Of a DNA stretch of 5,052 bases, positions 1 to 5,002 are shown in pieces. The position numbers and the translations under genes are program-made. Positions within the stretch are counted from its first letter, which is position 1; each line of letters opens with the position of its first letter. The stretch is from positions 1 to 5,052 of the forward strand of contig JAZOBF010000052.1 of the NCBI GenBank assembly GCA_045595845.1, read 5' to 3'. The stretch is from RGIG3009 sp045595845 (GTDB lineage Bacteria; Bacillota; Clostridia; Oscillospirales; Acutalibacteraceae). The notes beneath the pieces are model-generated. The model was not told the origin of the DNA. It ran no database searches and saw only the letters and a program-made list of their open reading frames with translations.

Positions 1-47
1 TAAACTCTTAGAAGAATCTTAACTGCCGTACAGGTAATTCGCAGTCT

Positions 48-572
48 TTACAGGGAAATCCGATAACGCAAACTGGCTTCACCATCGTCCTGAAACGCTT
101 CCACAAAGATTCCTCCATTTTTCAAGATCGTTTTTACCGCACTGTCATTGCCTTTGTAAGGTACGATTTCTACAAATTTCATGCCCATGTCCCGACATTT
201 CTCCAAAGCCAGTTGAAGCATGACGGTTCCATATCCTTTTCCTCGATTCCAGGGAGCAATTCCTGCATGAAGGTGGCCTCTGGTCGTGTTATCATGATTG
301 ATGACCATGCTGCCCAGGATTTCTCCACTGTCTGCTACAAGAAAATATAACGTGCAGGGAACACCCGTAGACAGTGCTGCTCCCGTAGTCCTGTCATCCG
401 GGCACCATTGCAGCCAAGTGGAATAGGGTACATTTTTACCAAGTCTGCCGCTGTAGCGGCTTAACAACTGGGGTGCAATTTTCTGTCCACTTGACTCCCA
501 CCGCATAATCATTTGCTCGTATGCTTGCTGATGGCGCAAATCCGGGATCTCCAGTCGTATGTTATTCATCAT
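48..572 (-). CDS. GNAT family N-acetyltransferase
   Basis: This 174-residue protein is a probable acetyl-CoA-dependent N-acetyltransferase of the GNAT superfamily; its substrate is unknown. The acetyl-CoA pyrophosphate-binding motif A is clear at residues 109-116 (NRGKGYGT), followed by the usual helix (MLQLALEKCRDMG). Motif B follows as a strand and helix around 134-154, including GNDSAVKTILKNGG, the common 'N-x-x-S/A ... KNGG' ending. Residues 74-93 form the central strands preceding motif A. The layout recalls the predicted acetyltransferases of COG3981, from memory rather than a search. There is no signal peptide or membrane segment, so it is cytosolic. Two ATGs stand in tandem at 572 and 569; the upstream GGTGA-type Shine-Dalgarno in AGGGCGGTGA suits either. 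It sits alone downstream of the tRNA terminator and seems to have its own promoter. It could modify a small molecule or a protein; the sequence does not decide. Confidence 0.9.
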   Translation of the reverse strand: MMNNIRLEIPDLRHQQAYEQMIMRWESSGQKIAPQLLSRYSGRLGKNVPYSTWLQWCPDDRTTGAALSTGVPCTLYFLVADSGEILGSMVINHDNTTRGHLHAGIAPWNRGKGYGTVMLQLALEKCRDMGMKFVEIVPYKGNDSAVKTILKNGGIFVEAFQDDGEASLRYRISL

Positions 573-618
573 CTTGTCACCGCCCTAATCAAAATATCTT
601 ATTTCGATTGCTTCTTAC

Positions 619-647
619 ATTATATAAATATAAAAGAAAAACGGCAA
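619..647 (-). promoter_or_regulatory. Probable sigma-A promoter of the GNAT gene
   Basis: On the minus strand a perfect -10 box TATAAT (619-624) is preceded, after a 17-nt spacer, by TTGCCG (642-647), a 4/6 match to TTGACA. Transcription would start near 611-613, giving a leader of about 40 nt before the GNAT start. The -35 box lies inside the stem of the tRNA operon terminator, so one stretch of DNA seems to serve both roles. The -10 call is good; the -35 call is weaker because the stem constrains its sequence. Confidence 0.6.
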
Positions 648-667
648 GTCTTTCGACTTGCCGTTTT
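632..667 (-). terminator. Intrinsic terminator of the tRNA operon
   Basis: Positions 638-650 and 655-667 form a perfect 13-bp stem closed by a 4-nt loop (651-654). The core is GC-rich (ACGGCAAGTC) and is flanked by an A/T base on each side. Read on the minus strand, the stem runs into TTTTTCTTTT, a typical rho-independent tail. It begins one nucleotide after the CCA of tRNA-Asn, so it ends the Lys-Glu-Asn tRNA transcript and separates it from the GNAT gene. Confidence 0.92.
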
Positions 668-668
668 G

Positions 669-744
669 TGGCTCCCCCTGTAGGACTTGGACCTACGACA
701 CCGCGGTTAACAGCCGCGTGCTCTACCGACTGAGCTATGAGGGA
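669..744 (-). tRNA. tRNA-Asn (anticodon GTT)
   Basis: This 76-nt cloverleaf includes an encoded CCA (669-671) and discriminator G (672). The anticodon loop CTGTTAA (707-713) gives anticodon GTT at 709-711, closed by a perfect 5-bp stem CGCGG/CCGCG. The D stem GCTC/GAGC and D-loop GG are normal. Two points are unusual. The T-loop reads TCCAAGT, so position 55 is C instead of the near-invariant T (pseudouridine 55). The acceptor stem TCCCTCA/AGGGGGA has an A-A mismatch at the seventh pair and a T-G wobble at the fifth. It is the last gene of the tRNA operon. It is probably functional but may be a weak or degenerate copy. Confidence 0.9.
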
Positions 745-749
745 ATATA

Positions 750-769
750 TGTGGACGCGTTGGTCCACA
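750..769 (-). repeat. Inverted repeat in the spacer between tRNA-Glu and tRNA-Asn
   Basis: TGTGGAC (750-756) and GTCCACA (763-769) are perfect inverted arms around a 6-nt loop (GCGTTG). They fill most of the 27-nt spacer between the two tRNAs. In the precursor RNA this would form a small hairpin between the tRNA-Glu CCA end and the tRNA-Asn 5' end. It could help keep the cloverleafs apart or guide RNase processing. No T-run follows, so it is not a terminator. Confidence 0.6.
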
Positions 770-771
770 GG

Positions 772-847
772 TGGTGACCCGTACGAGATTCGAACTCGTG
801 TTGCCGGCGTGAGAGGCCGGAGTCTTAGGCCACTTGACCAACGGGCC
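772..847 (-). tRNA. tRNA-Glu (anticodon CTC)
   Basis: This 76-nt tRNA includes an encoded CCA (772-774). The acceptor stem GGCCCGT/ACGGGTC closes with one G-T wobble and the discriminator is A. The anticodon stem CCGGC/GCCGG holds the loop CTCTCAC, giving anticodon CTC at 811-813, which reads GAG. The T-arm ACGAG-TTCGAAT-CTCGT is canonical. The overall sequence closely resembles Bacillus-type tRNA-Glu but with C instead of T at position 34. It is the middle gene of the operon, only 3 nt after tRNA-Lys. Confidence 0.96.
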
Positions 848-850
848 GTA

Positions 851-926
851 TGGTACACCATCAGGGACTCGAACCCTGGACACCCTGATTAAGAGTCAGG
901 TGCTCTACCAACTGAGCTAATGGTGC
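851..926 (-). tRNA. tRNA-Lys (anticodon CTT)
   Basis: This 76-nt tRNA includes an encoded CCA (851-853). The acceptor stem GCACCAT/ATGGTGT pairs fully with one terminal G-T wobble. The D stem is GCTC/GAGC. The anticodon stem CCTGA/TCAGG holds the loop CTCTTAA, giving anticodon CTT at 891-893, which reads AAG. The T-arm CAGGG-TTCGAGT-CCCTG is canonical. It is the first gene of the tRNA operon, about 12 nt after the predicted transcription start. Confidence 0.96.
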
Positions 927-944
927 GCGTCAAACTGCTTGACC

Positions 945-973
945 ATCATACATCATCATGCGTCCGTTGTCAA
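945..973 (-). promoter_or_regulatory. Strong sigma-A promoter of the tRNA-Lys-Glu-Asn operon
   Basis: On the minus strand a perfect -35 box TTGACA (968-973) is followed after exactly 17 nt by TATGAT (945-950), 5/6 to the -10 consensus. Transcription should start near 938, leaving a 12-nt leader before tRNA-Lys. Directly upstream (974-1000) lie alternating A- and T-tracts resembling an UP element, as often found at stable-RNA promoters. These tracts overlap the stop codon (983-985) and the last codons of the flippase gene. Confidence 0.88.
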
Positions 974-982
974 GAAAAATTT

Positions 983-2521
983 TTAAAATTTTGAAAAATT
1001 TATGCGGAGCTCTGAAATACGGATACAGCCGAGCAAAGAAAGCAATATGCCGTACATACCGCACAAACACAGAATGCCCGAAATTGTGAGAACTATTCCG
1101 TTCCAATCAGAAAATGCGGGAAGATGCACCAAAGCGTTTGTGAGCACCACCGCGGTGGCGACTCCCAGCAAAGGACGGACGACCCAACGGCTCCACCGAA
1201 GATGAACACCCGTGACTTTCAACAGGCGATGCATGTTGAGAAATGAGGTCAAAATATTACTGATGACCATGATAAACAGGAATCCGTTCATGCCGAAGCG
1301 GGGAACGAGAAACACGATCAGCACGATACGGATTGCCGAATCGGCAATGCTGTATTTCAGCGAACTGACCTGTTGATTTAACCCCTTGAGAATGCCGTCT
1401 ACGATACTTTCTGCATACATAATGGGGGTTAGAGATGCCAATACCAGCAAATACCGCCCGACATCTTCGCTGTTATACAGTAACAGCCCGATTTCATCGG
1501 CAAAGGTAAAGAACACGGCACCAATTAAAATGGAACTGAGTAGTGTCAGATGCAGTGTGTGTTCAACGGCACGGCGAATTTTGCTTTCTTGATGCAGGGC
1601 GTTTGCAGACGAGATTTCGGGAATCAACAGCGTCGACAGGGCAGATAAAAATGAGGACGGAAAAAAGACGAGCGGTAACGCCATACCCTTTAACGCGCCG
1701 AATTCCGCCAATCCCCGCTCCCGAGAACCGTGATAAGTGGCAATGCTGTTGGGAACCAATGTGTTTTCCACGGTGCGTAAAACGGTGTTCAGATACCGTC
1801 CTGTGGTAATCGGTGCGGCAATCGCGAGCAACCGTTTGACAACGGAGGTCCGTGTACTGCTGCGCGTTGGCAGTTCTGCCTGTATTTGCTTCTTGTCGAG
1901 GTGGCAACCAATCGCCAAAAATGTACAGGATGCCCATTCTGCGACCGTGTCCCCGATCATGACTGCCAAACACGCTGTTGCGAGTCCCATGGTGGCAAAG
2001 CGGTCAATCAGCAAGGCAATCACACCGATGCGCACGGCCTGTTCCAGTAATTGTGCATACGAAGTGTTGAAGGCGCGGCGTCTGGCAATGAAATACCCCC
2101 GCAAACAGGACGATACGCCCATGGACGGTAAACTAAAGGACAACATCCGCAGTGCGGGAGCGGCACGCATATCACGAATCCAGTACATACTGATGGTATC
2201 CGCGCCAAAATAGATAAGTGCGGTGGATACAAGCCCGATACCCACACTCAACGCAACAGAGCGGCGCAAGATATGCCGTACCGATCGCGCATTTCCGCAG
2301 ACAAGTTCATCGGCAATGAGCCGCGTCACGGCGGTGGAAATCCCCGATGTGGCAAAGGTGGCCCCCAGAACATAAATCGACACGATTAGCTGGTATAACC
2401 CCATACCCTCGGCACCGATCTTGCCGGATAAAAAGATACGAAAGAAAATGCCGACGGTTCGCAGAATCAATGAGGTGATTGTCAAAACGGCGGCGTTTTT
2501 TACAAATACTCCGTGCCGCAT
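983..2521 (-). CDS. spoVB: SpoVB-like lipid/oligosaccharide flippase (MOP superfamily)
   Basis: This 512-residue polytopic membrane protein has the length and layout of the SpoVB/polysaccharide-biosynthesis branch of the MOP flippases. In B. subtilis SpoVB is needed for spore cortex synthesis and is thought to move lipid-linked peptidoglycan precursor across the outer forespore membrane. Family marks are the N-terminal helix followed by FRIFLSGKIGAEGMGLYQLI (27-46), the SGISTAVTRLIADE segment (59-72), KGMALPLVFFPSSF (278-291) with IPEISSA (300-306), and ESIVDGILKGLNQQ (371-384). About fourteen hydrophobic segments are spread over the length. The ATG at 2521 lies 3 nt after the upstream stop with only a weak Shine-Dalgarno (GAGCGA), suggesting translational coupling. 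No terminator follows before the tRNA promoter. Clostridia carry several paralogues, so a role with another lipid-linked glycan is possible; its place behind sleC-like genes favours cortex. Confidence 0.85.
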   Translation of the reverse strand: MRHGVFVKNAAVLTITSLILRTVGIFFRIFLSGKIGAEGMGLYQLIVSIYVLGATFATSGISTAVTRLIADELVCGNARSVRHILRRSVALSVGIGLVSTALIYFGADTISMYWIRDMRAAPALRMLSFSLPSMGVSSCLRGYFIARRRAFNTSYAQLLEQAVRIGVIALLIDRFATMGLATACLAVMIGDTVAEWASCTFLAIGCHLDKKQIQAELPTRSSTRTSVVKRLLAIAAPITTGRYLNTVLRTVENTLVPNSIATYHGSRERGLAEFGALKGMALPLVFFPSSFLSALSTLLIPEISSANALHQESKIRRAVEHTLHLTLLSSILIGAVFFTFADEIGLLLYNSEDVGRYLLVLASLTPIMYAESIVDGILKGLNQQVSSLKYSIADSAIRIVLIVFLVPRFGMNGFLFIMVISNILTSFLNMHRLLKVTGVHLRWSRWVVRPLLGVATAVVLTNALVHLPAFSDWNGIVLTISGILCLCGMYGILLSLLGCIRISELRINFSKF

Positions 2522-2524
2522 CGT

Positions 2525-3016
2525 CTATCGCTCGTTATACAGGAACGCGAGATAATCCCATGTGACACGATCAACCTCGCCCGTCGGCAGGAGATCGGCG
2601 GCGAGTTGTTGTGCACGAACCGCGTTCACGGTATCCTCATCGTAGACACCTGTAACCGCAAGAGGCACGCCGTTTATCTCGCCGAGCATCACCTGTAAGA
2701 TGAAAACGAGTGGATCGCGCACGCCTGCCTTCAGCACAAAAGTAGGGTATGGGAAAGGCGTGATCGGGCGCGCCTGTGCAATTTGTAACAAAAGATCACC
2801 GTATTCCCGCACAATACGCTCCCAATCGGCGCGTTGCACCGTACCCGTTACGGGGGAATCGGTTAATTGCTGAAAAACTTTTACCGCACGGGTAGTTTCG
2901 GGCCCGAACCGTCCGTCTACACCAAGCAAAGGATACCGTTCATCGGTCGTGGAAAGTGCACGCAGATATTCCTGTAACTCGCGGATATGATCGCGCCGCT
3001 GTTCTTCTGTATACAT
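2525..3016 (-). CDS. Small protein with two PG_binding_1-like domains
   Basis: This 163-residue protein appears to consist only of two peptidoglycan-binding modules. The first covers about residues 10-70, with the hallmark VDGRFGPETTRAVKVFQ (33-49) and then TGTVQRADWERI (57-68). The second covers about 92-161 and is more diverged: VTGVYDEDTVNAVRAQQ (121-137), with R-A-Q-Q in place of the usual A-F-Q, then TGEVDRVTWDYLAFLY. No catalytic domain, signal peptide or membrane segment is visible. The start ATG (3014-3016) has an excellent Shine-Dalgarno, GGAGGAG, formed by the last Glu codons of the upstream gene. It lies 3 nt after the sleC-like gene and 3 nt before the flippase gene. I infer a cortex-binding helper of the lytic enzyme, or a structural spore protein. 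I know no name for it. Confidence 0.88.
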   Translation of the reverse strand: MYTEEQRRDHIRELQEYLRALSTTDERYPLLGVDGRFGPETTRAVKVFQQLTDSPVTGTVQRADWERIVREYGDLLLQIAQARPITPFPYPTFVLKAGVRDPLVFILQVMLGEINGVPLAVTGVYDEDTVNAVRAQQLAADLLPTGEVDRVTWDYLAFLYNER

Positions 3017-3019
3017 CGT

Positions 3020-4417
3020 TTACTCCTCCTCCGCCATTTCCCAACCGCCGAACTGCCCCGGTTGTTTTTCTGCACCCACGGTCAGATCTTCGTACAAACC
3101 CGCGATGCGATCCCAAGTAATAGGGCCTACCACACCATTGGGTGACAGCCCGAATTCTCGCTGAAACGCAATGACAGCCGCTTCGGTCGCATCCCCAAAA
3201 ATACCGTCTGCCGTCACAACAGGAATAGCGGGATAGGTTTGGGCGATACGATTTAAATAGGTCTGCAAAAATAACACAAACTCCCCTTGTGAACCGTTTG
3301 TCAACGGTGTTCCGGGGTATGGCGCAACGCGGTTTTCAGGCACCGTGATGGTGCTAATGATGCCACGGTACGCATCGTACAGTTGATCCCATGTTTCCTC
3401 GCCGGCAATACCGTCGGGGTTCAGTCCCGCGGATTGTTGAAACGCAATCACGGCATTTCGCGTGGATTCGTCAAACACCCCGTTAATAGCGACGGACGGT
3501 ACGGCATCGTTAAAGGTGCCGACCACCGCGAGAAAATACTGAATCACGCGCACTTCGTCGCCTGTATCGCCGAGTTGCAGGATCTCGGAAAACTGTTTGC
3601 GAATATCCTCCAAGGCAATGCCCTCGGAATCCAACTCCGCTAACCGTTTGACACTGTTGTACAGATAGGCAATACGGTACCAGGTCTCTTTGCCGATAAT
3701 ACCGTCAGGTGTCAGTCCGAAAATTTCTTGAAACGCGACCACGGCGTCCTCTGTTGATGTGCCGAATACCCCGTCTACGGGATCAATTTTCGGAATGGCG
3801 GGGTAGTTGCGTGAAATGCGGTTGAGTTGAATTTGCTTAGTTAAGACATCGTTGCCGGTGGAGCCGATGGTGAGCGGCAAACCGGGGTAGGATGGTTGAT
3901 TGTTGCGCACGGGCGCATCTTGGACGATCTCAATATCGTCACCGTAAAACGATTGCAGAATTTCCACCGAATTGAGTCCTTGGTCGGCAAGGGACACGGT
4001 TCCCCACTGTGATAATCCCTCACAAGTGGAGGTAGTCCCATTACAGTATTGCGTGAAATATGGTTCGATGGAACCCTGACGGCGGACATAATCGTTAAAC
4101 AGTTCGTCGACCAGCAAACTGATATTGTCGAAAATATCGCGGCCTTGCACAAACGACTGATCAAATGCGGTGTTGTTGGTGATGTCAAATGCGTACCCGC
4201 GGCTCGGATACCATTCGGTATATATGCGGTTGAGCGCGAATGAAATCTGTGCCAAAATATTGGCGCGCAACGCGCTTTCCGGCCAAGTCGGGAAAATTTC
4301 GCTGGATGCGACATTCTTGATGTAATCGGGAAACGGCACGGTAACATTCGGCGCGTCCGCAGTCGGCGCGCCGAGGTGCACGACAATATTTTCCGGTACA
4401 AACGGTAAATCAGGCAT
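3020..4417 (-). CDS. sleC: SleC-like spore cortex-lytic protein (SpoIID/LytB domain plus three PG_binding_1 domains)
   Basis: This 465-residue protein is a probable lytic transglycosylase that degrades spore cortex during germination. Residues 30-160 form a SpoIID/LytB domain. DYIKNVASSEIFPTWPESAL (31-50) carries Glu40, aligned with the catalytic Glu of SpoIID (E88 in B. subtilis), and LSQWGTVSLADQG (135-147) is the family's 'MSQWGA' signature. Cys125 and Cys132 lie just before it. The start (VPENIVVHLG) and the Y-I-K-N-V-A-S-S-E motif recall mature SleC of Clostridium. Three PG_binding_1 domains follow at about 176-256, 276-350 and 367-443, with VDGVFGTSTEDAVVAFQ, INGVFDESTRNAVIAFQ and ADGIFGDATEAAVIAFQ. 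It lacks the N-terminal pre/pro region of classical SleC, which appears to be the upstream gene. No signal peptide is seen. The start at 4417 has the Shine-Dalgarno AAGGAG 7 nt upstream, overlapping the previous stop. The enzyme family is confident; the germination role is inferred. Confidence 0.9.
   Translation of the reverse strand: MPDLPFVPENIVVHLGAPTADAPNVTVPFPDYIKNVASSEIFPTWPESALRANILAQISFALNRIYTEWYPSRGYAFDITNNTAFDQSFVQGRDIFDNISLLVDELFNDYVRRQGSIEPYFTQYCNGTTSTCEGLSQWGTVSLADQGLNSVEILQSFYGDDIEIVQDAPVRNNQPSYPGLPLTIGSTGNDVLTKQIQLNRISRNYPAIPKIDPVDGVFGTSTEDAVVAFQEIFGLTPDGIIGKETWYRIAYLYNSVKRLAELDSEGIALEDIRKQFSEILQLGDTGDEVRVIQYFLAVVGTFNDAVPSVAINGVFDESTRNAVIAFQQSAGLNPDGIAGEETWDQLYDAYRGIISTITVPENRVAPYPGTPLTNGSQGEFVLFLQTYLNRIAQTYPAIPVVTADGIFGDATEAAVIAFQREFGLSPNGVVGPITWDRIAGLYEDLTVGAEKQPGQFGGWEMAEEE
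3089..3892 (-). repeat. Three tandem PG_binding_1 repeat units inside the sleC-like gene
   Basis: Unit 1 lies at about 3650-3892, unit 2 at 3368-3592 and unit 3 at 3089-3319. Units 1 and 3 are most alike: both start YPG-x-PLT-x-GS, carry NYPAIP or TYPAIP, then DG-x-FG, the A-V-I/V-A-F-Q helix and FGL-x-P-x-G. The middle unit is more diverged, lacks the YPG lead-in and starts LQLGDTGDEVRVIQ. Units 1 and 2 are joined by a charged helical linker (residues 252-278). This suggests duplication of an outer-type unit, or insertion of a different module between two related ones. Confidence 0.8.
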
Positions 4418-4428
4418 ACGGACACTCC

Positions 4429-4947
4429 TTACAAGTCGGTTGGTGGTGTGGTATAACGAATTTCCTGTTCGGGATCGTCTGCGAATTCCGGCAACGGAAT
4501 CAGCGACACGGGCAGTTGTGTCGGGATGCCGCCGTACAACGGTATATCGGTGGTGACGGCACGGTAATGTGCAGGTGCAGACACCGAAACATCGTATACG
4601 ATACGCGGAATGGCGGTTCCCGGTTGCAGTGTCAGCGCAGGATCCACAGCGGGCAGAATGACCGGTTCGGTGAGTCCGCTGTCGTTGGTGATGCGACTCG
4701 CGATGACGACTGTTTCCCCATTTTCTTCACGGGTAACAAGGACCAGCGCATCCGGAATGGGAATTGCCCCGTTTGCGGATGTTACCCATACCTGTAACGG
4801 TGCCGTAAACGAGGGCGGTGATACGGGTTCGGGTGGCGGGGGAGCGGGTCGCGGCGGCACGGGCTGTGCGGCAAGTTGTTGCATGCGCAACAATTCTTGA
4901 TTGTATTGCTCCATCATGGAACGAAAATCATGGAGATTGTTATCCAT
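4429..4947 (-). CDS. Stand-alone protein resembling the SleC N-terminal pre/pro domain
   Basis: This protein is 172 residues from the ATG at 4947. Residues 1-28 look like an amphipathic, Met/Gln-rich helix (MMEQYNQELLRMQQLAAQ). Residues 29-50 are a proline-rich linker. Residues 50-152 form a probable beta-sandwich of the carboxypeptidase-regulatory/Cna-B type: PLQVWVTSANGAIPIPDALV, then ITNDSGLTEPVILP, VYDVSVSAPAHYRAV and PTQLPVSLIPLPE. A short tail ends YTTPPTDL. That order of motifs is what I recall of the N-terminal pre/pro region of clostridial SleC, which keeps the enzyme inactive until Csp proteases cut it. Here it is a separate gene 11 nt upstream of the sleC-like enzyme. The ATG fits AAAGGTG better than an in-frame TTG at 4953, which lies too close. 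No signal peptide is seen. Inference: an inhibitor, chaperone or targeting partner acting in trans. A generic spore-coat Ig-like protein is the alternative. Confidence 0.82.
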   Translation of the reverse strand: MDNNLHDFRSMMEQYNQELLRMQQLAAQPVPPRPAPPPPEPVSPPSFTAPLQVWVTSANGAIPIPDALVLVTREENGETVVIASRITNDSGLTEPVILPAVDPALTLQPGTAIPRIVYDVSVSAPAHYRAVTTDIPLYGGIPTQLPVSLIPLPEFADDPEQEIRYTTPPTDL

Positions 4948-4971
4948 CGGCAATCACACCTTTCGAGACCA

Positions 4972-5000
4972 TCTATATGCATCAGCCACTGAAAACATGT
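4972..5000 (-). promoter_or_regulatory. Possible sigma-E-like sporulation promoter of the cortex operon
   Basis: On the minus strand CATATAGA (4972-4979) resembles the sigma-E -10 (CATACA-H-T). It is preceded after 14 nt by ACATGTT (4994-5000), a 5/7 match to the sigma-E -35 (K-M-ATATT). Transcription would begin about 15-20 nt before the first start codon. No sigma-A pair is evident here. The match is partial and was sought because of the gene content, so it is tentative. Confidence 0.3.
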
Positions 5001-5002
5001 GC

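Noticed and set aside
1..47. Search for a terminator after the GNAT gene
   Set aside because: Only short imperfect inverted repeats (such as AACTGC near 21 and GCAGT near 41) are present, with no adjacent T-run on the minus strand.
521..733. 70-codon plus-strand ORF antisense to tRNA-Asn and the GNAT start
   Set aside because: It crosses the terminator and antisense tRNA sequence, lacks a convincing ribosome binding site and resembles no family I know.
589..861. 90-codon minus-strand ORF covering tRNA-Glu and tRNA-Asn
   Set aside because: It is a translation of the tRNA genes and the terminator; such peptides are a common annotation artefact.
1563..1973. 136-codon minus-strand ORF inside the flippase gene
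   Set aside because: It is fully inside the conserved flippase frame and is rich in Arg, His and Gly, as expected of an out-of-frame translation.
1737..2213. 158-codon plus-strand ORF antisense to the flippase gene
   Set aside because: It has no recognisable domain and no clear ribosome binding site; its openness follows from the codon bias of the opposite strand.
3841..4425. 194-codon minus-strand ORF in another frame of the sleC-like gene
   Set aside because: It overlaps the well-supported SpoIID domain frame and has a Cys/Arg/Ser/Pro-rich composition typical of a shifted frame.
4945..4953. TTG start at 4953 for the prodomain-like gene
   Set aside because: The AAAGGTG ribosome binding site lies too close to the TTG; the in-frame ATG at 4947 is better spaced.
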